Of a DNA stretch of 36,711 nucleotides, positions 8,898 to 16,810 are shown piece by piece. The DNA comes from a bacterium (GTDB taxonomy: Bacteria; Campylobacterota; Campylobacteria; Campylobacterales; Arcobacteraceae), in assembly GCA_018816105.1 (NCBI GenBank), contig JAHIWE010000089.1, forward strand, positions 1 through 36,711. The letters run 5' to 3'. Position 1 is the stretch's first letter. The number at the start of each line of letters is the position of its first letter. The translations under genes and the position numbers were made by a program. Below the pieces are notes generated by a model that saw only the letters and a list, made by a program, of their open reading frames with translations, did not search any database and had not been told where the DNA came from.

Positions 8898-9992
8898 TTA
8901 TAGATAAATACTTCGCCCAAAAGGAACATCAATTTCATCTTTTGTTAAAACCCAAACTGTATCAAAACTTCCTTCATCTTGGGGAAATTTTCCAAAGCCA
9001 TCAGTAAAATACAATAAAAGATTTACATCTTCAATATTTTCATCTATATAAATAAAGGTATTTTCAAAGTTTGTTCCACCTCCACCTTTTATAGTATATG
9101 ATAACTCATCCCCTGCGTATAAGATATGATGCTCTTGAACTTTTGCATCAGCTATTAATAAATCAATTTCAAAATTTGTAAAAGTATTCATAATAGATTC
9201 AACTTCTGATAAAAATCTTGAGAGTAAACTTCCATCGATTGAACCTGAACTATCTATTGCAATTACTACTTTTACTTTTGAACCACTTAGTGCTGGAAGT
9301 GCTATACCAGAACTTAAATATCTTTTATTAGCAGGAAACAATCTATAATCAAACTTTACAGCTTGTTCAATTACTTGATACAGCTCATCTTCCCAAGAGA
9401 TTTTTCCCTCAAATAAATTTGGTACAAAAATCTCAATTCCCAAAGGTAAATCCCCTTGAAGTTTTGCTTTATTTAAAAGTTGTTCACTCATATCTATTAG
9501 TGATTCCTCATCATCTATTTCTTGTTCTTGTTGATTTTCAAAACTTATATGTGAGATTTGTTCAGGAGTATGTTTATCATCATCTATTTCATTTTCAAGT
9601 GTTGCGTATATTGCTTCTGCACTCATATCATCAAATCTCATATCATAGTTTATATGTTCTGGTATTTCTAAACCATTATTTACAAGTAAAGAGTTTATTG
9701 CATAATCACTTGCTAAACTCCAAAGCCATGGCATTCTATTTTCTAATCTATTTTGATGATTAAAAGCTTGATGCATAGCTGAGTTTGTAAGAACAAAAGC
9801 TAACTCTTCATTTGATAAGGATTCAATATAAGTATCATTGTATTCAAAGCTATTTTTTGAGGATTTAAAAGTTTTGATATCTTCATTTAAAATAGGTTTT
9901 AAATATGAAGCAATTGAGCCAAAATAAGGTTGATCTATTATCAAAGATGATTTTACCCTTGAAATTTTTAGCTCTGTGTTTTCAATATTCAT
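8898..9992 (-). CDS. DUF2201-type VWA-like protein, MoxR partner
   Basis: The 364-residue product fits the putative-metallopeptidase/VWA-like architecture (DUF2201 N- and C-terminal domains). The C-terminal VWA half has a MIDAS-like metal site: DSSGS at 247-251, GGGTNF near T307, and FTDG with D331. The N-terminal half keeps the W..A.D..IN helix (about 92-100). Where I expect HExxH it reads NSAMHQAFNH (70-79), so the first His and the catalytic Glu appear replaced. This suggests a non-catalytic, binding role (inference). An acidic linker (about 133-170) separates the halves. Proteins of this type pair with MoxR-family AAA+ ATPases as remodelling or metal-insertion modules, and the ATPase gene lies 6 bases upstream. 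Confidence 0.8.
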   Translation of the reverse strand: MNIENTELKISRVKSSLIIDQPYFGSIASYLKPILNEDIKTFKSSKNSFEYNDTYIESLSNEELAFVLTNSAMHQAFNHQNRLENRMPWLWSLASDYAINSLLVNNGLEIPEHINYDMRFDDMSAEAIYATLENEIDDDKHTPEQISHISFENQQEQEIDDEESLIDMSEQLLNKAKLQGDLPLGIEIFVPNLFEGKISWEDELYQVIEQAVKFDYRLFPANKRYLSSGIALPALSGSKVKVVIAIDSSGSIDGSLLSRFLSEVESIMNTFTNFEIDLLIADAKVQEHHILYAGDELSYTIKGGGGTNFENTFIYIDENIEDVNLLLYFTDGFGKFPQDEGSFDTVWVLTKDEIDVPFGRSIYL

Positions 9993-9998
9993 TTAATA

Positions 9999-11003
9999 TC
10001 AGCCTATTAAAAACTTATTTGCATTTACCCATGATTTCCAAGATGTAGAACTTTCTACATCAATACCTTCTTTTTGTAAATCTCGAATCAACATAACTGA
10101 AAATTCATTTGGTAGAGCTAGGGAATAATTCAAAATATTTGTTACATTTTCAACACTTGAATTTTGTTTTAAAGAATACACAATTCCAGTGCATAAAGCA
10201 TAAAGTACTGAATTATTACTCGGAACTTCATTTGACTTTGCATTTATAATTTCTTCTATATTTGGAAGCTTATCTATAACTTTACAAAAGTTCATAAACT
10301 CATCTGCACTCTCTTTCCCTACGGCTCCACTTATTACATCTTTTAGAAGATCAATTTGTAAATTTGAATTTAAAATATCATTTACAAAAGACCAAGATCT
10401 TGGTGTTGCAAATGATTTCTCTTTTGCTTTTGCATCAAAGGTAAAAAGATTTTGAGGTTTATATGATAAAAAAGAGATGATTCTTCTATCAATCTTACTT
10501 TCATAAGCCCAAGATTTCCATTCAGTAAAATCTAAATCAAAATTAAGATGTACAAATCTATTTGCCAAAGGCGTTGGCATTCTATATGTCACTCCCCTAT
10601 CGCTTTCATAGTTACCAGCAGCTACGATTGCATAATTAATTGGAAATGTATATTCACCTATTTTTCTATCTAAGATAAGCTGGTAAGCTGCTGCTTGAAT
10701 TGTAGGAGGGGCTGAGTTTATCTCATCTAAAAAAAGTATTCCAGAAGCTTGAGTATTAGAATCTGGTAAAAACTCTGGTTTTGCCCAAACAGCACTTTTA
10801 TTTGCTGCATCAAAAAAAGGGATTCCTCTTAAATCTGTAGGATCTAGAAGTGAAAGTCTTAAATCAATAAATTCCATAGATTTATCACTTGCTATTTGTC
10901 TTATAAGTGATGATTTTCCAACACCTGGGCTTCCCCATACAAAAACTGGAATTTTTGAATCTATCATTGCTATTAATGATTTTTTTAAGCTGCTTGCTTT
11001 CAT
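9999..11003 (-). CDS. MoxR-family AAA+ ATPase
   Basis: Predicted cytoplasmic AAA+ remodelling ATPase (AAA_5/MoxR branch). The 334-residue product has Walker A GSPGVGKSS at 24-32, Walker B ILFLDEIN at 89-96, sensor 1 AAGN at 128-131, and an arginine-finger segment PLANRF ending at 150. The C-terminal part is helical. ATG at 11003 follows the previous gene's ATG-TAA by one base and has AGGAAT upstream. The VWA gene follows 6 bases downstream, so the two should be made together. MoxR-VWA pairs act as chaperone-like modules on specific partners; the substrate here is unknown. The third gene of the run, just upstream, may supply target binding (inference). Confidence 0.88.
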   Translation of the reverse strand: MKASSLKKSLIAMIDSKIPVFVWGSPGVGKSSLIRQIASDKSMEFIDLRLSLLDPTDLRGIPFFDAANKSAVWAKPEFLPDSNTQASGILFLDEINSAPPTIQAAAYQLILDRKIGEYTFPINYAIVAAGNYESDRGVTYRMPTPLANRFVHLNFDLDFTEWKSWAYESKIDRRIISFLSYKPQNLFTFDAKAKEKSFATPRSWSFVNDILNSNLQIDLLKDVISGAVGKESADEFMNFCKVIDKLPNIEEIINAKSNEVPSNNSVLYALCTGIVYSLKQNSSVENVTNILNYSLALPNEFSVMLIRDLQKEGIDVESSTSWKSWVNANKFLIG

Positions 11004-11004
11004 T

Positions 11005-12378
11005 TTACATTCCTACCATTTTTCTTGTAAATTCTCTAAAAGAATCATTATTTGAAATAATATTTTTTAAACCACCATCATATTGATATTGTAAAAGTAT
11101 ATTTATTGGTGTACTTATATTTGCACAAAGTGATTCATTTATATATCTATCATTTAAAGCTGCCAAACTTTTCAATACTTCTTTTGGAGTTGAAATGTTT
11201 TGAGCCAGTGATAAATTTACATCATAATCATCAAGTGAAAAAAGATATAGATATAGTTGTGTTGGTAAAGTCGTATTATGAGCAATACTAATATTATAAA
11301 TCTTATCTTGAAGTTTTAAAAACTCTTCTATTTTTACTTTTGAACAGTTTTTATTTTTTAGTAAATTTATATTTGCATTATCAATATTTTTCTCAAAAAG
11401 TTTATTTATCATCCCTTCATCTAAACTAAGATTTGAACTTAAATAAACAGCATTTATATCATCTATATCTTTATATAGTTTATTAAATAACTCAAGGCTA
11501 AGATTTGCTTTTTTTAAAAACTCTTTTTTTAGATTTTGATTATTTAAAAATCCATCTATAAATGAATCATCATAATTATTAGCTTTTATTAAAGATAGGC
11601 TTATCTCTTCTATATTTTTTTCAAAAAGTTTTTTTTGAATCATCAAATTTATAGATTCATTTAAAGCTAAAAATTTCAACTCATTAATTTTAGAATTTTT
11701 CAATATTTGCAATTGTGTTATTTTTGAACTGTTTGGATTTAAAGCAACTACTTCTTTTAAACTTAAAGGCTGATCTTCTTGTGCATTTTTTGCTGAAATT
11801 GTATAGTTTGGCATATTATAAATAACATCTAAAAGATTTGAATTTGTAGTTTCTAAAGCTGTATAATAAACTCCAATTGGAGCATATTGAATATTGTGGT
11901 TTGTTTCAATTAGTGAGCAAAATCTCTCTACTATTTTTGTACAAACATCTCGATTGTCATCACTATCATAAATATCATCATTTTTAAAATCATATAATTT
12001 TAAAAGTTTAACAAAAATATCATCAGAGAAAAAATTATTACTTAAAAGTTTAATTAATCTGTCATTATCTTTTGATATTTTAATTGCCATTAAAATTGAG
12101 TCAATATCTAAATTTGAAGAGAACTCTTCTTCTAGTTTTTCGATTTGTATTATTTGAATTTGTTTTTTTGATAGCTCGTAAATTGTATCTTCTAAGTGAA
12201 TTGGTGTAAATTTACCTTGGATTATGATTGTAGCTTCATTTATAGAGTTTACTAAAACTGAACCTTTTTGAAGAAGATATTTTTCTAATTCACTTTTGTC
12301 AATTTTATCACCTCGACCTGCAAAAAAAATGTTTTGATTTTCTAATTGTATATTTTCCATAAAGGCATAATAACCCAT
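11005..12378 (-). CDS. BRCT-like N-terminus plus about nine LRV-like 26-residue repeats
   Basis: No named family recognised. The product is 457 residues from the ATG at 12378, or 451 from the ATG at 12360; neither has a clear ribosome site, so the start is uncertain. Residues about 15-85 look like a BRCT fold (NIFFAGRGDKID..., then an IIIQGK strand). From about residue 214 the protein is a tandem array of units beginning N-x-S/T, with boundaries near 214, 240, 267, 292, 316, 342, 368, 394 and 420. The last four full units are exactly 26 residues. NISTPKEVLKSLAALND and NPNSSKITQLQ resemble leucine-rich-repeat-variant (LRV) helical repeats. Such solenoids usually bind proteins or nucleic acid. 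It is followed immediately by the MoxR and VWA genes, so a target-recognition role is plausible but unproven. Confidence 0.7.
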   Translation of the reverse strand: MGYYAFMENIQLENQNIFFAGRGDKIDKSELEKYLLQKGSVLVNSINEATIIIQGKFTPIHLEDTIYELSKKQIQIIQIEKLEEEFSSNLDIDSILMAIKISKDNDRLIKLLSNNFFSDDIFVKLLKLYDFKNDDIYDSDDNRDVCTKIVERFCSLIETNHNIQYAPIGVYYTALETTNSNLLDVIYNMPNYTISAKNAQEDQPLSLKEVVALNPNSSKITQLQILKNSKINELKFLALNESINLMIQKKLFEKNIEEISLSLIKANNYDDSFIDGFLNNQNLKKEFLKKANLSLELFNKLYKDIDDINAVYLSSNLSLDEGMINKLFEKNIDNANINLLKNKNCSKVKIEEFLKLQDKIYNISIAHNTTLPTQLYLYLFSLDDYDVNLSLAQNISTPKEVLKSLAALNDRYINESLCANISTPINILLQYQYDGGLKNIISNNDSFREFTRKMVGM

Positions 12379-12388
12379 ATTTTATTAA

Positions 12389-12394
12389 ATAATA
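12389..12394 (-). promoter_or_regulatory. Possible -10 box for the MoxR cassette
   Basis: The minus-strand sequence TGTATTAT, with TATTAT as the -10 candidate, lies in the 44-base gap after the HIT gene. The start point would fall near 12382. The upstream ATG would then be almost leaderless and the ATG at 12360 would have a leader of about 22 bases. Read-through from the murF-HIT operon is equally possible, because no terminator is visible in the gap. Confidence 0.3.
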
Positions 12395-12422
12395 CAATTA
12401 ATGTCCTATTTTAAGTAAAATT

Positions 12423-12911
12423 TTATATAAAATATTTTGAAGCGTTACTTTTTAGTTTATTTAATATTTCATTAAATGAAGCAGGATAAACTCTAGCCCC
12501 TGCAATTGAAGTAATAAAGTTAGTATCTCCAAGCCATCTTGGAAGCATATGATAGTGAACATGTTGCTCTATTCCAGCACCTGATGCACGTCCAAGATTC
12601 ATTCCAATATTTACACCTTCACAAGGCATAATTTCTTTTAAAAGTTTTACACCTTGACGAACTCGAACACTCATTTGTATCCAAACATCATCTTGTAAGT
12701 CTTCTATATTTGAAGTGTGAAAATGTGGTATTACCATCATATGACCTGGACTATATGGAAACTTATTCATAACAACATAACAATACTCATCAGAAAATAA
12801 AACTTGCATTTTTTCATCATCTAAATTATTAGCTATATGGCAAAAAACGCAACCTTCTATTTTTTCTTCACTCACGTATGAGTATCGCCATGGTGCATAT
12901 AAATGTTCCAT
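12423..12911 (-). CDS. HIT family nucleotide hydrolase/transferase
   Basis: Predicted cytoplasmic histidine-triad protein acting on nucleoside phosphates, of the Ap4A phosphorylase/hydrolase-like branch. The 162-residue product has the triad HVHYH at 117-121 followed by MLPRW. The upstream FPYSPGHMMVIPHFH strand is typical of the fold. CVFCH near the N-terminus (C21, C24) suggests a structural zinc site seen in part of the family. ATG at 12911 has AGGAAA 6-7 bases upstream. It lies 15 bases after murF and is the last gene of the ruvA-murF run. Exact substrate unknown. Confidence 0.88.
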   Translation of the reverse strand: MEHLYAPWRYSYVSEEKIEGCVFCHIANNLDDEKMQVLFSDEYCYVVMNKFPYSPGHMMVIPHFHTSNIEDLQDDVWIQMSVRVRQGVKLLKEIMPCEGVNIGMNLGRASGAGIEQHVHYHMLPRWLGDTNFITSIAGARVYPASFNEILNKLKSNASKYFI

Positions 12912-12926
12912 AATTTTTCCTAATTT

Positions 12927-14363
12927 TTATATAAAGTTTGGTGCATCATTTGCAAATAAAATTAAATCACCAGCTCTTGTCGTTTTTGCTAAAGTAGCTT
13001 CCATTAAAGATTTATCTTTTAATATAAACACCTTATCTTTATCAATATTAGAGCTTAATAAATGTGTATTTAAACTTCCAGTTAATATTACAAAATCAAA
13101 ATTTTCATTTATTGCTTTTGCTAAAAGAATATTTGATTCATCTGTTGATTCTACAAGTCCTGGAGTTATGATTACTCTTCTTCCTTTGTGGTTTGAGCAA
13201 ATATTAACAGCTTCTAGCATTCCCTCTAAATTTCCATTAAAAGAGTCATCAATAATAATTTTTCCACCTGCTTCTATTTTTTGAAGTCTATGTTCAACTT
13301 GTGGAAGAGATTCAAAAGCTATTTTAATCTCATGGATAGTCATTCCTAAATAATGGGATACTAAAATTACAGCTGTTAAATTTATTGCATTAAAACTTCC
13401 CAAGATTGGTGCGTGAAAATGCTCAATTACGCCTGCAACTTCAACATCAAACCAAATACCATCTAAATTACTTTTAGTAATATGTAAATTATTTGGGAAT
13501 TTTGTGATACTAGGATATGCTTTTATAGGAACTGACTCATGTACAAATCCCATTTTCATTTTAGGTGATTTTAAAAGCTCCATTTTTGTATGAATGATAT
13601 TATCAAGTGTTTTAAAATACTCAATATGCTGAGGACCAACACTTCCAATAACACAAATTTGAGGTTCTAAAAACATCGCAATCTCTTCAATATCACCTTT
13701 AACTCGAGCTCCTGCTTCTGCTATATAAACTTGAGTATCTAAAGGAATATCTCTATTTACATCAAGCACAATTCCAGCGATTGTATTTACAGATCTTGGT
13801 GTTTTATATGTTTTATATTTATTTTTTAAAACATGGTATAAATAGTTTTTAATTGAAGTTTTTCCATAAGAAGCAGTAATTGCTACAGTTTTGAGTCCTA
13901 CAATACTATGTACTCTTTGTTTACCTTTGTGTTTAAAAGATATAAAAAACATTTTTTCTAATAAAGTAGAAATAACATAAGCCAAAATCAATGGTGTAAA
14001 AATAAACATATTTGTACAAGAGGGACTTGCTAAACAAAGAGCTGTCATTGTAAATATTGAAAATAAAAGAATAACTAAAAATCTTTTTACCCTTGAAGTT
14101 AAAACAAGTGATCTATCTAGTTTTTTATTCCATAAAATAAAACTTGCCATATAAATTATATAAAAATAAACAGCATAATATGGTTCAGGAATTATATAAA
14201 AAAGAACAATAGGTGAAAGGAAATAAGTTATATGCCATTGCCATTTATGATGCTTAAATACAACTCTATCAAGCTTGTAGTTATACCATTGAAGATTAGT
14301 AATTAAGTACCAACCTAAACTCATAATTAAAATTATGTGCGTAATAATATTAAAGTATTCCAT
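12927..14363 (-). CDS. murF: Membrane-anchored MurF-type Mur ligase (UDP-MurNAc-tripeptide--D-Ala-D-Ala ligase)
   Basis: MurF adds D-Ala-D-Ala to UDP-MurNAc-tripeptide, the last cytoplasmic step of peptidoglycan precursor synthesis. I start it at ATG 14363 (MEYFNIITH), giving 478 residues and a 14-base overlap with the hydrolase gene; the longer frame upstream reads into that gene. Instead of the usual soluble N-terminal substrate domain, the first 140 residues contain about five hydrophobic segments. The ligase core follows: P-loop TASYGKTS at 163-170, AEAGAR near 216, LGSFNAINLTA and IIDDSFNGN. Clustering with ddl, which makes the dipeptide, supports murF. The membrane form is, to my knowledge, typical of Campylobacterota. 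Confidence 0.85.
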   Translation of the reverse strand: MEYFNIITHIILIMSLGWYLITNLQWYNYKLDRVVFKHHKWQWHITYFLSPIVLFYIIPEPYYAVYFYIIYMASFILWNKKLDRSLVLTSRVKRFLVILLFSIFTMTALCLASPSCTNMFIFTPLILAYVISTLLEKMFFISFKHKGKQRVHSIVGLKTVAITASYGKTSIKNYLYHVLKNKYKTYKTPRSVNTIAGIVLDVNRDIPLDTQVYIAEAGARVKGDIEEIAMFLEPQICVIGSVGPQHIEYFKTLDNIIHTKMELLKSPKMKMGFVHESVPIKAYPSITKFPNNLHITKSNLDGIWFDVEVAGVIEHFHAPILGSFNAINLTAVILVSHYLGMTIHEIKIAFESLPQVEHRLQKIEAGGKIIIDDSFNGNLEGMLEAVNICSNHKGRRVIITPGLVESTDESNILLAKAINENFDFVILTGSLNTHLLSSNIDKDKVFILKDKSLMEATLAKTTRAGDLILFANDAPNFI

Positions 14364-15069
14364 TTTCAATTCTCTCGCTAATATCTTTTGCATTTCTTGC
14401 AAAGAAGTAATGGTCAGCATCATAAGATATAAATGTTGATTTTTTTATTAAAGATGCAATCATTTTACCAGATTGTAAGGAAGTTGCAACATCTCTTTCT
14501 CCCCAGAAAATCAAAGCATTATTTGAAAAATCTGAAAAGTGCGCTGTAAAATCTTCATTTACAACATTTTTAAAAGTTGCATACATGTTTTCACTCATAG
14601 TATTTACATCTTTACTTCTAAATAATTTTGTAATATTTCTAAGACCTAATTTATTTAAAAACTTAGAAAGAACAATTTTTAACCTAACATCAAAAGGTTT
14701 CTCTTCTAAAATTCCAGCACTACTTAAAAGTACTAAATTTTTAGGATTTAATAAAGTAGCAACTTTCCCACCATAAGAATGACCTGCAATTATATCTTTT
14801 GATGAATTTAATAGCTTTAAAAACTCATCAGTAATTTTTGCATAATCACTTGTTTTTAATTCATATTTATTTGCTGTTTTTCCAAATCCTGGTAAATCAA
14901 TATAAATATGTCTAAAATTATTCAAATAAGGAGAAAATGCATTTTTCATAATATCTTTATTTGAGCCCCAACCATGTAAAAAAATTATATCTTTTTTACA
15001 TGTAGGATTAATTATTTCATAAGATATATCAAAAATTTTGTTATCAACAATTAAATTTTTAGTTGCCAA
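14350..15069 (-). CDS. Alpha/beta hydrolase
   Basis: The 239-residue product has an oxyanion-loop HGWGS near residue 32 and the nucleophile elbow GHSYGG with S98. A late acid/His pair (FWGERD, then DADHYFF) completes a standard alpha/beta-hydrolase triad. There is no signal peptide, so it is probably cytoplasmic. The start appears to be TTG at 15069 (MATKNLIVDN), 3 bases after the ddl stop, with GGGAAAG just upstream; the first in-frame ATG lies too far inside the fold. It sits between ddl and murF, an arrangement shared with Campylobacter. Substrate unknown. Confidence 0.82.
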   Translation of the reverse strand: MATKNLIVDNKIFDISYEIINPTCKKDIIFLHGWGSNKDIMKNAFSPYLNNFRHIYIDLPGFGKTANKYELKTSDYAKITDEFLKLLNSSKDIIAGHSYGGKVATLLNPKNLVLLSSAGILEEKPFDVRLKIVLSKFLNKLGLRNITKLFRSKDVNTMSENMYATFKNVVNEDFTAHFSDFSNNALIFWGERDVATSLQSGKMIASLIKKSTFISYDADHYFFARNAKDISERIENGIL

Positions 15070-15072
15070 AGT

Positions 15073-16113
15073 TTACTTTCCCTTACTAGCTTGAATTTTA
15101 TTTACATATGCATAAGTAATTGGCACATCTTTTTTTATAGGCAAGTTAGAAGCAACTTCTTCAAAAAGCGAAGCAAAATTTTCAAATAAATAGTTTGCCA
15201 TAGATCCAGGAATTGAATTTATCTCATTTAAATATACTTTATCTTCAACAACAAAAAAGTCACATCTAATAATTGAACCTTCAAATAATGTGTTATAAAT
15301 TCTTTTAAAAGAATCTTTTATTTCATTATTTAGTTTTTCCCCTAAATCAACTTCTAAGGCTTTTGATGTTCTTGAAAAATCTAAATATTTTTTATCAAAA
15401 TCTAAGAATTCAGCTTTTTGTGGTTCTTCGATAATTGAAAATATAAATTTACCATTTACTTTAGTTCCAGCTAAATTATACTCTTTTACTCCACTTATAA
15501 ATGGTTCAATTATAACTGCATTATCAAACTCATAAGCAACATCAAGAGCATATTCTAACTCTTCTTGAGTTTTCACAATAGAAACACCAATTGAACTTCC
15601 AAGTTTAACAGGTTTTAAAATAACTGGATAAGAATCAACACAAACCATATCACCTTTTGTGTAATATTTATAATCTAAAGTATTAACCCCAACACTTGAA
15701 GCATAACCTTTTGTTAAAAATTTATTTGAAGAAACTACACAAGCTTCCGTTCGTGGAGCAACAAATGGAATATCATAAAAATCTAATACAGAAGATAAGA
15801 TACCATCTTCTCCATCACCACCATGAGATAGATTTAAAACAACATCGAAATCTATATCTTTATCTTTTGAAAAAAGTCCGCCTTTTTTGTAAAAGCCACC
15901 TTTTTGAAAAAAAACTTTATCAAATTTTTTATATTCACCCGTACTAAACAGTTTTGATTTTATAATATCTGTAGGAATATGATACATATCTCTTGATGCA
16001 TCTAAAAACAAATATACTAACTCATTATTTAAAACATCTTTCATAGCGATTGAACTTACTATTGAGATTTCATGCTCAAAACTTATTCCACCAAAAACTA
16101 TAGCTATTTTCAT
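15073..16113 (-). CDS. ddl: D-alanine--D-alanine ligase
   Basis: Ddl joins two D-alanines with ATP to make the dipeptide used by MurF. The product is 346 residues from ATG 16113 (AAAGGA site 5-6 bases upstream); the frame extends one codon further to TTG, which is less likely. Visible motifs include the N-terminal VFGGISFEHEIS, the ATP-grasp segment PVILKPVKLGSSIGVS, and the C-terminal metal/ATP site YLNEINSIPGSM. The conserved order ruvA-ddl-hydrolase-murF links it to cell-wall synthesis. Confidence 0.93.
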   Translation of the reverse strand: MKIAIVFGGISFEHEISIVSSIAMKDVLNNELVYLFLDASRDMYHIPTDIIKSKLFSTGEYKKFDKVFFQKGGFYKKGGLFSKDKDIDFDVVLNLSHGGDGEDGILSSVLDFYDIPFVAPRTEACVVSSNKFLTKGYASSVGVNTLDYKYYTKGDMVCVDSYPVILKPVKLGSSIGVSIVKTQEELEYALDVAYEFDNAVIIEPFISGVKEYNLAGTKVNGKFIFSIIEEPQKAEFLDFDKKYLDFSRTSKALEVDLGEKLNNEIKDSFKRIYNTLFEGSIIRCDFFVVEDKVYLNEINSIPGSMANYLFENFASLFEEVASNLPIKKDVPITYAYVNKIQASKGK

Positions 16114-16140
16114 CAAATTCCTTTTTATAAATATATTTTT

Positions 16141-16704
16141 TTATTTTTGTAATTTTTTTAATGCTTCTTTAACTAGATCACTTGTAGTTGAACTTGTACA
16201 AGTTTTTAGTATTTTAGAAACAACATCTTTTTTAAATCCAAGTGATTCAAGGGCAAGTGCTGCTTCAAAAGAGGAAGATAAAGAAGAGTCATCATTTCCA
16301 TTATGGGAATCAACAATAAATCCAGAAAGCTCAACTAAAATCCTACTTGCACCCTTAGGACCAAGACCGGGTACTTTTTTTAGCATTGAAACATCATTTT
16401 CACTTACTATTTGGGCAAAAGATGCAGGAGTGAATGTAGAACAAATAGCAAGTGCAACTTTTGGACCTACACCATTTATTTTTATAACAGTATCAAAAAG
16501 CTTTTTTTCATTTACATCTAAAAAACCATATAAAGATTGTGAATCTTCTCTTATTATATGAGTTATTTCTAGTTTAACTTCATCTGAAATAATTTTTGAA
16601 CTGCAGTTAAAAGAAACAAAAATTTCATATATAATGCCATTAACATTAATATTTAATAATGTTGGTTCCTTTTTTGTTATTTTACCTATAAGCCCGACTA
16701 TCAT
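16141..16704 (-). CDS. ruvA: Holliday junction DNA helicase subunit RuvA
   Basis: RuvA binds four-way junctions and recruits the RuvB motor for branch migration. The product is 187 residues, near the usual length of about 185-200. It has the N-terminal OB domain ([12 protein letters not shown]), helix-hairpin-helix signatures [12 protein letters not shown] and [12 protein letters not shown], and a C-terminal domain that contacts RuvB. The ATG has only a weak ribosome site. It is the first gene of the minus-strand run and divergent from the chemoreceptor gene. Confidence 0.93.
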   Translation of the reverse strand: MIVGLIGKITKKEPTLLNINVNGIIYEIFVSFNCSSKIISDEVKLEITHIIREDSQSLYGFLDVNEKKLFDTVIKINGVGPKVALAICSTFTPASFAQIVSENDVSMLKKVPGLGPKGASRILVELSGFIVDSHNGNDDSSLSSSFEAALALESLGFKKDVVSKILKTCTSSTTSDLVKEALKKLQK

Positions 16705-16775
16705 TATTACGCTCTTTGTTTATGAAATCTTAAAATTTAATATTTAAATTAATATTTAATAAATAGTTTTCATTA

Positions 16776-16781
16776 TATAAT
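16776..16781 (+). promoter_or_regulatory. -10 box of the chemoreceptor gene
   Basis: TATAAT lies 29 bases before the chemoreceptor ATG in an AT-rich divergent gap. The predicted start point is near 16788. No recognisable -35 box is present, which is usual for this phylum. AGGA lies 4 bases before the ATG. Confidence 0.6.
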
Positions 16782-16810
16782 AAATTCACTTAAACAAAAA
16801 GGCTAGGATC

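Noticed and set aside
9419-9763. His/Leu/Val-rich plus-strand open frame opposite the VWA gene
   Set aside because: Biased composition is an artefact of the complement of the Glu/Asp/Asn-rich gene; no ribosome site.
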